Source: Nocardiopsis kunsanensis DSM 44524
Lineage (GTDB): Bacteria > Actinomycetota > Actinomycetes > Streptosporangiales > Streptosporangiaceae
Assembly: GCF_000340965.1 (NCBI RefSeq)
Contig: NZ_ANAY01000039.1
Location: 1 to 52,106, forward strand
Length of the DNA stretch: 52,106 nt
Direction of reading: 5' to 3'
Every line of letters starts with the position of its first letter. Position 1 is the first letter of the stretch. A model generated the notes under the pieces. That model was given only the letters and a program-made list of their open reading frames with translations, had not been told where the DNA came from and did no database searches. Position numbers and translations under genes: made by a program. Positions 1 through 8,672 of the stretch are shown here, in pieces.

Positions 1-37
1 CCGAGCCGCCGGGACGTACACCGTCCCGGGGGCTCGG
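1..37. terminator. GC-rich hairpin, probable terminator
   Basis: A 15-bp inverted repeat (1-15 against 23-37, one mismatch) encloses a 7-nt loop. It lies 72 nt past the stop of the leftward MBL-hydrolase gene, so it probably ends that operon. There is no clear T-run. Confidence 0.55.
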
Positions 38-109
38 GGCCCCCGGCCTTGTCAGGGGTCCGCGCGGACCGTCCCGCGGTTCACCGGACCGCCCACGCGC
101 GGGACGGGA

Positions 110-916
110 TCAGTCCTCGATGCCCTCGGGCAGCTCGCCGAGCGCGACCAGGTACCGGATCTGGGCCCGCACCGAAGCCAGGGCCGCGAACCTGATCTCC
201 TCGGACACGTCCGGGTAGACACGTGCGGCGACCTCGTCCGCGGTGGCCGCACCCGCTTCCACCGCGCCCCGGACCTGCTCCAGACGCGATTCCCGGTGGT
301 CGATGTAGCGCTGCAGTGCGTGTGCGGGCTCGTTGAGGATGGGGCCGTGGCCGGGCAGCAGCGCACGCACACCGTGTTCCTCCACGATGTCTCGCAAGCG
401 GTACAGCGACCGCATGTACGGGGCGAGGCCGTCGTCCCCGTCGATGACGGTCGTGCCGTACCCCAGGACGGTGTCACCCGTCAGGAGAGCACCGTCGGCC
501 TCCAGGAGAAAACAGACGGAGTCGTCGGTGTGTCCCGGTGTGGCCACCACGCCGAGCTCCAGGCCTTCCACAGTGATCGTCCGGCCGTCCTGCAGGCCCT
601 CCCCTGCCACACGCACCTCCGGGTCGACCGCGTGTACGGGCGCTCCGGTCAGCTCCGACAGGTAAGGCGCGCCGTCGGCGTGATCGGGATGGCGGTGGGT
701 GAGCAACCCGGCCATGATCCGGGCTCCCTGTTCCTGGGCGGCACGGGCCACACGTTCGAGGTGGCGTTCGTCGTCGGGGCCGGGGTCGACGACCACGGCC
801 CCGGATGATCCCGGTTCCCTCAGGATCCAGGTGTTGGTCCCGTCGAGTGTCATCGGGCTCGGGTTCGGGCACAGCACACAGCCGGCCCGTAGCGTGCCGG
901 AACCGTCGATCCTCAT
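110..916 (-). CDS. MBL-fold metallo-hydrolase
   Basis: This 268-residue protein has the metallo-beta-lactamase zinc signature: a THRHPDH motif (HxHxDH), then PGHTDD, TGDTVLG and a late LPGHGP, which together supply the five His/Asp metal ligands. Family members are cytosolic hydrolases and the substrate cannot be read from sequence. The reading frame runs open further upstream, but family similarity begins at MRIDGSG. That ATG has a GAGG-type ribosome site, so I set the start at 916. It is the last gene of the leftward DUF4177-RidA-Nudix-MBL set, an order also known around Mycobacterium Rv3677c-Rv3678c. Confidence 0.85.
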   Translation of the reverse strand: MRIDGSGTLRAGCVLCPNPSPMTLDGTNTWILREPGSSGAVVVDPGPDDERHLERVARAAQEQGARIMAGLLTHRHPDHADGAPYLSELTGAPVHAVDPEVRVAGEGLQDGRTITVEGLELGVVATPGHTDDSVCFLLEADGALLTGDTVLGYGTTVIDGDDGLAPYMRSLYRLRDIVEEHGVRALLPGHGPILNEPAHALQRYIDHRESRLEQVRGAVEAGAATADEVAARVYPDVSEEIRFAALASVRAQIRYLVALGELPEGIED

Positions 917-969
917 CACACCTCGCTTCGCTCGCCCGGGCACGCGGGCCCGGGCTCGGCCGGGAGGGT

Positions 970-1782
970 CTACCTGAGCGCGAACTCGACGCCGCTGGGC
1001 AGGACGACCCAGACCTTTCCGTCCTTCTCCCGAATTTCCGGCTCGATGGGGACGATATCCCGTCGGGCTTCCCACACCCCGCGGAGGGTTCCCCGCTCGG
1101 CGACCTCGGTACAGCTGGCGACGGTCGGCGGCAGCATCGGCATGCGCCCGGCCCGCCACTCGTCCTGAACCGTGGCGGGATCGCACCACTGGGTCAGGTC
1201 GGCCTCCCCTCCCACGTCGCGGGGCTCCTGGCCCGGCGGGAGCTGGGCGATGAAGAAGAAGGTGTCGTAGCGGCGCTTCTCGGACTCGGGGGTGATCCAC
1301 CGGGACCAGGCCCGCAACCACTCGGCTCGCAGCACCAGGCCGCGCCGGGACAGCACCTCGGTGAAGGACCGGGACCGGTCGATCAGCCCGAGGCGGTCGT
1401 TCTCCCAGTCCTCGGTGGTGGTGTCGACGGTGATGACGTCCGCACCGACCTGCTCGGGTTCGCTCGCGAGCAGGACACCGGTCTCCTCGAAGGTCTCGCG
1501 TACGGCGGCGCAGACCAGGGCCCGGGCCCCGGGCACGTCGGTTCCGAGCCTCCCGGCCCACTCCTCGGGGCCGGGACCGGTCCAGGGCAGGTTCCCGTCC
1601 GCGTCGCGCTCGTCGACCCCGCCCCCGGGGAACACGAAGGCCCCCGGCGCGAAACCCATGGATTCGACCCTGCGCATGAGCAGGACCTCCATGCCGTCGG
1701 CCGCTCCGTCCGCTGACGACGGACGCAGCAGCATGACGGTAGCGGCCGGACGGGCCGGGGCGACACCATGGTCCTCGGGCAT
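970..1782 (-). CDS. Nudix hydrolase (split Nudix box)
   Basis: This 270-residue protein carries a Nudix signature interrupted by an insertion. GGGVDERD comes first, and after roughly 35 residues AAVRETFEETGV supplies the catalytic RExxEExG part. This split arrangement resembles the NUDT19/CoA-diphosphatase branch, so a nucleoside diphosphate-linked substrate such as a CoA derivative is possible but unproven. The ATG at 1782 has a strong AAGGAGGG ribosome site. It sits between the RidA gene (66 nt upstream) and the MBL gene (53 nt downstream) on the same strand, so co-transcription is likely. Confidence 0.8.
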   Translation of the reverse strand: MPEDHGVAPARPAATVMLLRPSSADGAADGMEVLLMRRVESMGFAPGAFVFPGGGVDERDADGNLPWTGPGPEEWAGRLGTDVPGARALVCAAVRETFEETGVLLASEPEQVGADVITVDTTTEDWENDRLGLIDRSRSFTEVLSRRGLVLRAEWLRAWSRWITPESEKRRYDTFFFIAQLPPGQEPRDVGGEADLTQWCDPATVQDEWRAGRMPMLPPTVASCTEVAERGTLRGVWEARRDIVPIEPEIREKDGKVWVVLPSGVEFALR

Positions 1783-1848
1783 CGACGCTCCCTCCTTCTG
1801 GTCGAAAAGTCGCGCCGGGCCCGAGGAACCCCTACGTGGAGGAACCGC

Positions 1849-2310
1849 TCAGCGGGCCTCGACGATCATCTCAACCTCGACCGGGGCGTTCAGCGGCAGG
1901 GCGGCCACACCGACAGCGCTGCGGGCGTGCACCCCCGCGTCGCCGAAGACCTTGCCGACCAGTTCGCTCGCACCGTTGATCACACCGGGCTGGCCGGTGA
2001 AGTCCGGGCTGCTCGCCACGAAACCGACGAGCTTGACGACCCGGGTCACACGGGCGAGGTCGCCCAGTTCGGCCCGCACCGCGGCGATGCCGTTGAGTGC
2101 GCACCGGGCGGCCAGTTCCTGTGCGGTCTCGGGGTCGATCTCGGCCCCGACCTTTCCGGTCGCGGGAAGCTCACCCTCGACGAAGGGAAGCTGTCCCGAC
2201 ACGTACACGTGGTCGCCGGTGCGCACCGTGGGCACATAGGCCGCGACGGGGGCGGCGAGATCGGGCAGTGCCAGCCCGAGCTCGGCGATACGCTCCTCGG
2301 GCGTGGCCAT
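1849..2310 (-). CDS. RidA-family protein
   Basis: This 153-residue protein has the Rid (YjgF/UK114) fold pattern, including VYVSGQLPFVEG near the N-terminus and the C-terminal NAPVEVEMIVEA strand. Archetypal RidA hydrolyses reactive enamine/imine intermediates released by PLP enzymes, but actinobacterial members of this longer subgroup are poorly characterised. The ATG at 2310 has the ribosome site GAGGGAAG. It overlaps by one base with the stop of the DUF4177 gene (TGATG), which indicates translational coupling. It corresponds by position to Mycobacterium Rv3678c. Confidence 0.85.
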   Translation of the reverse strand: MATPEERIAELGLALPDLAAPVAAYVPTVRTGDHVYVSGQLPFVEGELPATGKVGAEIDPETAQELAARCALNGIAAVRAELGDLARVTRVVKLVGFVASSPDFTGQPGVINGASELVGKVFGDAGVHARSAVGVAALPLNAPVEVEMIVEAR

Positions 2311-2483
2311 CAGACTTCCCTCTTCATGTAGGCGACGTACTGCTGGTTGCGGGGGTCGGTGCCCTCCGGCAGGGGGGCGGGGACGACGGAGACGAGCTCC
2401 CATCCGTCCTGACCCCAGTTGTCCAGGATCTGCTTGGTGGCATGCGACAGCAGCGCCACGGTCTGGTACTCCCACTTGGCCAT
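2310..2483 (-). CDS. DUF4177-family small protein
   Basis: This 57-residue protein begins MAKWEYQTV and has a central QDGWELVSVVP segment typical of DUF4177. Its function is unknown. The ATG at 2483 follows GGGGGAA with a 5-nt spacing. Its stop shares one base with the RidA start. It is the first gene of the leftward operon and is divergent from the ArsA-type pair, with a 117-bp shared promoter region. A TAGGGT box on the minus strand (2541-2546) could be the -10 element for this operon. Confidence 0.8.
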   Translation of the reverse strand: MAKWEYQTVALLSHATKQILDNWGQDGWELVSVVPAPLPEGTDPRNQQYVAYMKREV

Positions 2484-2587
2484 ACGGCTTCCCCCTCGGT
2501 TCTCCGTGCGGCCCTTCCGGACCGCTTCTCGACGCCGCTCACCCTACTTTCCCGACACCGATCGCGCTCCGTCGAACGGCCCCCGCA

Positions 2588-2593
2588 TAGACT
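2588..2593 (+). promoter_or_regulatory. -10 box of a leaderless promoter (ArsA pair)
   Basis: TAGACT lies seven bases before the GTG at 2601, and that GTG has no Shine-Dalgarno sequence. Transcription would start at or next to the start codon. No good -35 element is visible. Confidence 0.5.
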
Positions 2594-2600
2594 CCGTGGG

Positions 2601-3647
2601 GTGAGCGAGCGTGAGCACCGATCTCCCGGCCCCTGGGACGCATGTGCCGGCGCACGCCTGCACATCGTCACCGGTAAGGGCGGCACGGGGAAGACAACGG
2701 CTGCGGCGGCCCTCGCGACCGCGCTGGCCTCCGGCGGCGGCCGGGTCCTGCTCCTGGAGGTCGAGGGTCGCCAAGGCGTGGCATCGCTGCTCGAGCGCTC
2801 CCCCCTTCCTCACGAGGAACGTCCGGTGCTGTCAGCCGCGGGGGGCGGCACTGTGTCGGTGCTGGCCGCCGATCCCGAGTCCGCGCTCAAGGAGTACCTG
2901 GAACTCTTCTACGGCATACGCCGAGCGGGTCGGGCCCTGAGCCGCCTGGGAGCGGTGGACTTCGCCACCACGATCGCTCCCGGCCTGCGCGACGTACTGC
3001 TCACCGGCAAGGCCACCGAGGCGGTACGGCGCCGCAAGGGCCGTGGCGGCCGCACCTCCTCGGCGCCGGCCGGGTCCCCGTTCACCTACGACGCCGTGGT
3101 GATGGACGGCCCTCCCACGGGACGGATCGGACGGTTCCTCGACGTCAACTCCGAGGTCGCCGGCCTGGCGAAGGCCGGACCGGTCCACGACCACGCGGAG
3201 CGGGCCGCCAGGGTCATCCGGTCCGAAAGCACCCTGGTGCACTTCGTGGCCCTCCTGGAGGAGATGCCGGCACAGGAGACCCGCGACGGCATCGGTGAAC
3301 TCTCCGCACTCGGCCTGAACACGGGGGCGGTGCTGATCAACATGGTGCGGCCGGAACTCCTCGACGACGCCGGGCTCGAGGCGGCCCGCACGAACACCCT
3401 GGACCGCGATGCCCTGACCGCCGGGCTCACCGCAGCGGGTATGTCCGATCCCGCCGGCCTGGCCACCGGGCTCGAGGACGAACTGCACGCCCATGCCGTC
3501 CGTGCCGGTCTCGAGGCCGGGGTCCGGGAGGGTTTGGCCTCCCTGGGCTCACCGGTCCTGGAACTGCCCCTCCTGGAACGCGCCACCGGGGAGCGGGCCG
3601 TCCAGCACCTGGCCCACGCGCTGACCGAACAGGGGGTGGGCCGGTGA
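2601..3647 (+). CDS. ArsA-family ATPase, first subunit
   Basis: This 348-residue P-loop ATPase has Walker A GKGGTGKTT at residues 25-33 and a VVMDGPPTG segment in the Walker B/switch region. ArsA-type ATPases drive anion or protein-targeting partners. In Mycobacterium the orthologous pair Rv3679/Rv3680 forms one ATPase linked to anion handling. I choose the GTG at 2601 because upstream sequence in frame has no family similarity and a -10 box sits seven bases before it. The gene overlaps the second ATPase by 4 nt (GTGA), so the two are probably made in equal amounts and form a heteromer. Confidence 0.85.
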   Translation: MSEREHRSPGPWDACAGARLHIVTGKGGTGKTTAAAALATALASGGGRVLLLEVEGRQGVASLLERSPLPHEERPVLSAAGGGTVSVLAADPESALKEYLELFYGIRRAGRALSRLGAVDFATTIAPGLRDVLLTGKATEAVRRRKGRGGRTSSAPAGSPFTYDAVVMDGPPTGRIGRFLDVNSEVAGLAKAGPVHDHAERAARVIRSESTLVHFVALLEEMPAQETRDGIGELSALGLNTGAVLINMVRPELLDDAGLEAARTNTLDRDALTAGLTAAGMSDPAGLATGLEDELHAHAVRAGLEAGVREGLASLGSPVLELPLLERATGERAVQHLAHALTEQGVGR

Positions 3648-4819
3648 GCCCCGCGCACCGGTCCGGTCCCATGGACGTGGACGCGCTCCTCGACGATCCC
3701 GCACGCCGCATCGTGGTCTGTTGCGGGTCGGGCGGGGTCGGCAAGACCACCACGGCCGCTGCGCTGGGGTTGCGCGCGGCCGAGCGCGGTCGGCGGACCG
3801 TGGTCATCACCGTCGATCCGGCCCGGCGGCTGGCACAGTCCATGGGGCTGGAGTCCCTCGACAACACGCCGCGCCGGGTGCTGCTGCCCGAGAACACCCC
3901 GGGTGAGCTGCACGCCATGATGCTCGACATGAAGCGCACGTTCGACCAGGTCGTGGAGGAGCACGCCGATCCCGCGCGGGCTCGGCAGATCCTGGACAAC
4001 CCGTTCTACGAGACCCTCTCGACGGGTTTCTCCGGGACCCAGGAGTACATGGCCGTGGAACGGCTCGGACAACTGCGCGAGTCCGGCGAGTGGGACCTCA
4101 TCGTGGTCGACACCCCGCCCAGCCGGTCGGCCCTGGACTTCCTGGACGCCCCCGAACGGTTGGGGCGCTTCCTGGACAGTAAGCTCATGCGTTTCCTGAC
4201 GGAGCCGGCGGGTTCGGGGCCGCTGCGGTTGCTGGGCGCCGGTGTGAGCATGGTGACGTCGGTGATCGGCAAGCTGGTCGGGGCACAGTTCCTGAACGAT
4301 CTGCGCTCGTTCACCTCGGCGTTCGAGGCGGTCTTCGGCGGGTTCCAGGAACGTGCCGAACGTACTTACCAGCTGTTGCAGGACCCGGGGACGGCGTTCG
4401 TGGTGGTGTCCGTGCCCGAACCCGACGCGATGCGGGAGGCAGCGTTCTTCGTACGCCGCCTGGCCTCGGACGGTATGCCGACGGCGGGTCTGGTACTCAA
4501 CCGGACCCATCCCCTTCCGGAGGGCCCGGCGGCACGGCTGGGCCCCGAGGAGGCGGAGCAGGCCGCGCAGGCCCTGGCCCGGACCGGGAAGCACCCGTTG
4601 GCCGAGGCGGCGTTGCGGCTGCATGCCGAACGGGCGCACGTACGCGGGCGGGAACTGCTCCTGCTCGACAGGGTCCTCACCGCGCATCCGGATGTGCGGG
4701 TCTCGGAGGTGGCCGCTCTGGCCGGTGACGTCCACGACCTCACCGGACTGCGCCGGATCGGGGACCTTCTGGCGGGTGCGGGACCCGTCGGCGGGGATCC
4801 GGCCGCCGGAACGGGGTGA
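3644..4819 (+). CDS. ArsA-family ATPase, second subunit
   Basis: This 391-residue partner of the preceding gene has Walker A GSGGVGKTT at residues 28-36, ITVDPARRLAQS in the ArsA region and LIVVDTPPS as Walker B/switch II. The signature lysine two residues after the first Gly of classic ArsA is Ser here, so the two subunits may differ in how they use ATP. No metal-binding Cys cluster is apparent, which argues against arsenite as the substrate. The GTG start overlaps the upstream stop. It faces wblA tail to tail. Confidence 0.87.
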   Translation: MSPAHRSGPMDVDALLDDPARRIVVCCGSGGVGKTTTAAALGLRAAERGRRTVVITVDPARRLAQSMGLESLDNTPRRVLLPENTPGELHAMMLDMKRTFDQVVEEHADPARARQILDNPFYETLSTGFSGTQEYMAVERLGQLRESGEWDLIVVDTPPSRSALDFLDAPERLGRFLDSKLMRFLTEPAGSGPLRLLGAGVSMVTSVIGKLVGAQFLNDLRSFTSAFEAVFGGFQERAERTYQLLQDPGTAFVVVSVPEPDAMREAAFFVRRLASDGMPTAGLVLNRTHPLPEGPAARLGPEEAEQAAQALARTGKHPLAEAALRLHAERAHVRGRELLLLDRVLTAHPDVRVSEVAALAGDVHDLTGLRRIGDLLAGAGPVGGDPAAGTG

Positions 4820-4876
4820 CCATGGCCGGCCGCTCGCAGCGGTGGCCCACGGTCGGTATGCGCCACAGCGCTCGGG

Positions 4877-4908
4877 ACCGCGCCGGGACCGGTGCCCGGC
4901 ACCGCGGT
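4877..4908. terminator. possible bidirectional terminator between ATPase pair and wblA
   Basis: An imperfect GC hairpin with a small bulge lies in the convergent gap after 4819 and before 4931. The call rests on position and pairing only. Confidence 0.3.
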
Positions 4909-4930
4909 GGGAACGGCGCTCAGCACCTGG

Positions 4931-5233
4931 TCAGTACTGGGCGGCGGCGTAACGCGCCGGGTCCTCGCCCTGTCGATCGGCCCGTTCCAGGAGATCGCCC
5001 CAATCCTCCACCTCGGGGTGTTTACGCAGGAGAGATCGGCGTTCCCGTTCGGTCATGCCGCCCCAGACCCCGAACTCGACCCGGTGTTCGAGGGCGTCGG
5101 TGAGGCACTCGATCCGTACCGGGCAACCCCGGCAGACGAGCTTGGCCGTGTTCTGTGCGGCTCCGCTGACGAACAGCGTGTCCGGGTCGAGTTCACGGCA
5201 CAGGGCCCGGGTGATCCATTGGTCGGTCCGCAT
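4931..5233 (-). CDS. wblA: WhiB-family iron-sulfur regulator, WblA/WhiB4 type
   Basis: This 100-residue protein has the four WhiB cysteines at C12, C34, C37 and C43 (CxxC in the centre), which ligate a [4Fe-4S] cluster, followed by the GVWGG turn at 55-59 and a basic stretch. Its position between the ArsA pair and a bifunctional PBP matches wblA of Streptomyces and whiB4 of Mycobacterium, which act in development, oxidative stress and antibiotic control. The ATG at 5233 has GGGAG upstream. Its leader element TTGGGAGTG-N7-ATG also precedes the second WhiB gene at 47892. Confidence 0.92.
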   Translation of the reverse strand: MRTDQWITRALCRELDPDTLFVSGAAQNTAKLVCRGCPVRIECLTDALEHRVEFGVWGGMTERERRSLLRKHPEVEDWGDLLERADRQGEDPARYAAAQY

Positions 5234-5651
5234 TTGCCCGCACTCCCAAATCTCGTGCTCGCGGGGTCCAAGAGGTATCCGCACTCTGGTTGAGTGGAGG
5301 GGGAGGCCCCATCGTCGTGTGGGGTGTTCGGCGTCCGGTTCTGCATCGCCCGCCCACCCCCATGGCCTCGAACGTACGGTTTCGTGACCCGTGCCGACAG
5401 AACCCACTCGACCCCCTTTGCATCCAACCGAATATGGCCCGTCCGGGCCATTGCGTGGGCGGCCGCCACCGGTGAGCAGGAGCGCGGCCATCGCGGGCGA
5501 GGAGCCCGGTGAGCAGGGGTCCGGTCCGGGATCGTGACAAGATGGACCCAGTGAACGAGGCGCGCGGCGGTGTGGGTAGTTGGTGTGATTCAGACCTTTT
5601 CATGGTGGAACACACCACTTCGGGCACGTACGGTCACTTAGTCTTGATGGG
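5234..5651. other. divergent regulatory region wblA / PBP
   Basis: This 418-bp gap has no convincing gene. It holds the wblA leader on the minus strand and the PBP -10 box at its right end. The upstream region is long for a 100-residue gene, which fits complex control of wblA, but I identified no specific operator. Confidence 0.5.
5639..5644 (+). promoter_or_regulatory. -10 box of a leaderless promoter (PBP)
   Basis: TAGTCT lies seven bases before the GTG at 5652. No Shine-Dalgarno sequence precedes that start. Confidence 0.5.
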
Positions 5652-8048
5652 GTGGGTCAGGGGACATTGCTTCAGAGAATCAGCCAACTGGTAGTCGTCA
5701 GCGCCATAGCCGGCTTTCTGGTCGCCGCGCTTGCGCTCCCAGCCGTCGGCGGAATGGGGATCACCGCACGCAACATCGCGGGCGGCTTCCTGGACATGCC
5801 CAGCAATCTGGAGACGCCGCCTCCCCCGCAGCGCTCCACCATCTACGATGCCGACGGCAACGTCGTCGCCGAGATCTTCGACCAGAACCGTGAGCTCGTC
5901 GCGCTCGAAGACATCTCGGAAGAGATGGTCCACGCGATCCTCGCCATCGAGGACTCCAGCTTCTACGAACACGGCGGGCTCGACATCTCCGGGACCCTCC
6001 GCGCCGCCATCCGCACCATGGGCGGCGACACCGAGGGTGCTTCCTCCATCACCCAGCAGTACGTCAAGAACGTGCAGATCGAAGCGGCCACCTCTCAGGA
6101 GGAACTCGAGGAGGCCCGCGAGACGACCATCGCCCGCAAGATCCGGGAACTGCGCTACGCGATCGCCCTGGAACAGCGGATGACCAAGGACGAGATCCTC
6201 GAGGGCTACCTCAACATCGCCTACTTCAGCGACGGCGCCTACGGGGTGGAGTCGGCAGCACAGCACTACTTCCAGAAGCCCGCGAGCGAACTCGAGGTCC
6301 ACGAGGCCGCCACCATCGCGGGACTGGTCCGGTACCCCTACCTCTACAATCCGCGTTTCTTCCCCGAGCAGAGCGTCGAACGCCGCAATGTCGTCATCGA
6401 CCGCATGTCCTCTGTGGGCTACATCACCGAGTCCGAGGCCGAGGAAGCCAAGCAGGAGGAACTCGAAGTCGACCTGGAGACCCCGCCCAACGGCTGCGTC
6501 CCCAGCGACCAACCCTTCTTCTGCGACTACGTGGTGCAGGAGATCGAGAAGAACGAGCGCTACGGGCCCAACGAGACCGAGCGGGCACGCTGGCTGCGCA
6601 CCGCCGGACTCGACATCCACACCACTCTGGACCCGCAGACGCAGGAAGCCGGCCAGGAGGCCGTGGACAAGTGGGTCCCCCGCGAGAACGAGTCCCGCAA
6701 GGTCGCTGCCCAGGTCATCCTCGAACCCGGGACCGGGCGCGTGCTCGGCATGATGCAGAGCCGCAACTTCGGACCGGACGAGGGCAACATCGGTGAGACC
6801 TCCATCAACTTCACCACCGGGTCCGACCGCGGTGGCAGCACCGGTTTCCAGGCCGGGTCGACGTTCAAGGCGATCACCCTCGCCGCCGCTCTCGACCAGG
6901 GAAAACCCTTCAGTACGAGCTTCAACTCGCCCGGATCCACGACCGTCAGCGGCCAACGTTCCTGCAACGGCGGGACCCTGCCGCCCTGGTCACTGAGCAA
7001 CGCGGGCGAGAGCAACGGCGGCCACCACAACATGCTCTCGGGGACCCAGCAGTCCTCCAACACCTACTTCGCCCAGCTCCAGGCGAGCGTGGGGCTGTGC
7101 GAGACCATCGAGATGGCCGAGACCCTCGGCCTCCAGCGGGCCGACGGCACGAAGTTCACGGAGAACGAGAACACCCTCGCCAACAACAGCTTCACCCTCG
7201 GCAGTGAAGAGGTCGCACCGATCGACCTCGCCGGCGCCTACGCGACCTTCGCCTCCGGCGGCCAACTGTGCGAGCCCCAGCCCATCGACCGCATCGAGGA
7301 CCGGCAGGCCGGCACCACCATCGAGATCGAGCCCGAGTGCGAGCAGGTCATCGACGAGGAGGTCGCCGACGGGGTCAGCTTCCTGCTGACGCAGACCTTC
7401 AAGAGCGGGGGCACCGCCAGCGGCCTGGGCATCGGCCGTCCGGCCGCCGGCAAGACCGGCTCCACCGACGGCACCGCGGCCGCCTGGTTCGCCGGCTTCA
7501 CGCCGCAGATGGCCGGGTCCGTCTTCGTGGGCGACCCGCGCGGCCCGCAGCAGTACCCGCTGCGCAACGTCAGCTTCGGCGGACGCTCCTACGGCCAGGT
7601 CTACGGAGGTACCGTCCCCGGGCCGATCTGGCAGGAGACCTTCCAGGGCGCCCACGAGGGCCTCGAGGAGGAGAGCCTGGCCTCGCCGCCGTCGCAGTAC
7701 GGTTCGACCTCCAGTGGGGGCGGTTCCGGCAGCAGCCCGGACGGGGACGCCAGCCCGACCAGTGACGACCAGAGCGTGCCCAACGTCGTCGGCCAGGACG
7801 AGTCCGAGGCCGTGGCCAACCTGGAGGGTGCCGGCTACCGGGTCAACGTCTCCGGTACCAGCGTCGCCTCCGCCCACCCCGGGGGCACCGTCGCCGCGGT
7901 CAACCCGGACCCCGGCACGACCCTGCCCGAGGGCGCGACCGTCAACGTGTTCCTGAGTGAGGGCGGTGGCGGGACCGCAGCGGGCCCGGGCGGCCTGCCC
8001 ACGGTCCAGCCCGCCCTGCCCACGGACCCGCGCGAGGGGTCCTTCTAG
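5652..8048 (+). CDS. ponA: bifunctional class A penicillin-binding protein with PASTA
   Basis: This 798-residue protein has one N-terminal membrane segment (about residues 10-32). The GT51 glycosyltransferase domain shows EDSSFYEHG at 100-108 and GASSITQQ at 129-136. The transpeptidase domain has its active-site serine in STFK at 403-406, an SxN motif at 468-470 and KTG at 601-603. A Ser/Gly/Asp-rich linker leads to a single PASTA domain at about 709-772. It would polymerise and cross-link peptidoglycan outside the membrane. Location next to wblA matches Streptomyces ponA and Mycobacterium ponA2. A GTG start is used. An alternative upstream start is unlikely because the -10 box lies there. 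Confidence 0.93.
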   Translation: MGQGTLLQRISQLVVVSAIAGFLVAALALPAVGGMGITARNIAGGFLDMPSNLETPPPPQRSTIYDADGNVVAEIFDQNRELVALEDISEEMVHAILAIEDSSFYEHGGLDISGTLRAAIRTMGGDTEGASSITQQYVKNVQIEAATSQEELEEARETTIARKIRELRYAIALEQRMTKDEILEGYLNIAYFSDGAYGVESAAQHYFQKPASELEVHEAATIAGLVRYPYLYNPRFFPEQSVERRNVVIDRMSSVGYITESEAEEAKQEELEVDLETPPNGCVPSDQPFFCDYVVQEIEKNERYGPNETERARWLRTAGLDIHTTLDPQTQEAGQEAVDKWVPRENESRKVAAQVILEPGTGRVLGMMQSRNFGPDEGNIGETSINFTTGSDRGGSTGFQAGSTFKAITLAAALDQGKPFSTSFNSPGSTTVSGQRSCNGGTLPPWSLSNAGESNGGHHNMLSGTQQSSNTYFAQLQASVGLCETIEMAETLGLQRADGTKFTENENTLANNSFTLGSEEVAPIDLAGAYATFASGGQLCEPQPIDRIEDRQAGTTIEIEPECEQVIDEEVADGVSFLLTQTFKSGGTASGLGIGRPAAGKTGSTDGTAAAWFAGFTPQMAGSVFVGDPRGPQQYPLRNVSFGGRSYGQVYGGTVPGPIWQETFQGAHEGLEEESLASPPSQYGSTSSGGGSGSSPDGDASPTSDDQSVPNVVGQDESEAVANLEGAGYRVNVSGTSVASAHPGGTVAAVNPDPGTTLPEGATVNVFLSEGGGGTAAGPGGLPTVQPALPTDPREGSF

Positions 8049-8062
8049 AGGACAGCACACGA

Positions 8063-8099
8063 AACGCCCGGTCCCGGATCACTTCCGGTGCCGGGCGTT
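8063..8099. terminator. bidirectional terminator
   Basis: A 16-bp near-perfect inverted repeat (8063-8078 against 8084-8099) with a 5-nt loop lies between the converging PBP and YqeY genes. Confidence 0.75.
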
Positions 8100-8114
8100 C
8101 GTCTTGCGTACTGG

Positions 8115-8570
8115 TCAGGAGGTGAGCTGCCGCTTGACCTCGGCGGCCACGCGGGAACCCTCGGCCCGGCCGGCCACGCGCGGGTTCACCACCTTCATGA
8201 CCTGGCCCATCTCCTTGGGGCCCTGCGCTCCGGTCTCACCGATGGCCGAGGACACCAACTCGGCCAGTTCCTCATCGGTAAGCTGCTTGGGCAGGTAGTC
8301 CGAAATGACCTCGCTCTCGGCCCGTTCGGCCTCGGCCTGGTCGGCCCGACCGCCCTTCTCGAACGCCTCGGCCGCCTCACGGCGCTTCTTGGCCTCCCGG
8401 GTCAACAGCTTGGTGACCTCGGCGTCGTCGAGGTCGCGCTGGGAGGATCCCGCGGCCTCCTCCGTGGAGATGGCGGCCAACACCATGCGCAGGGTGCCGG
8501 TACGCACCTTGTCGCGCGCCTTGATGGCAGCGGTCAGGTCGTTCTTGAGGCGGTCCTTGAGTTCGGGCAT
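8115..8570 (-). CDS. GatB/YqeY domain protein
   Basis: This 151-residue, almost wholly helical protein begins MPELKDRLKNDL and contains the YqeY hallmark SDYLPKQLTDEE followed by MGQVMKVV. The domain is related to the tRNA-binding tail of the GatB amidotransferase subunit, but stand-alone YqeY proteins lack a settled role. The ATG at 8570 is supported by where family similarity starts. It is divergent from the metallophosphoesterase gene. Confidence 0.88.
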   Translation of the reverse strand: MPELKDRLKNDLTAAIKARDKVRTGTLRMVLAAISTEEAAGSSQRDLDDAEVTKLLTREAKKRREAAEAFEKGGRADQAEAERAESEVISDYLPKQLTDEELAELVSSAIGETGAQGPKEMGQVMKVVNPRVAGRAEGSRVAAEVKRQLTS

Positions 8571-8672
8571 GCCACAAATCCTACGGTGGCCGGGACAACG
8601 CCACCATCCGTTTCCCGTCCGGTACCCCACGGCCGGCGGAGGCCACACGATCGACGACGAAGGAGACCCCGG

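Noticed and set aside
917..1561. In-frame upstream extension of the MBL gene to 483 residues
   Set aside because: It runs antisense-register through the Nudix gene on the same strand, is Arg/Pro-rich and has no family similarity. A good start exists at 916.
3086..4735. 549-codon minus-strand frame opposite the ArsA pair
   Set aside because: It is a shadow of the real plus-strand genes. High-GC codon bias leaves long antisense frames open throughout the window.
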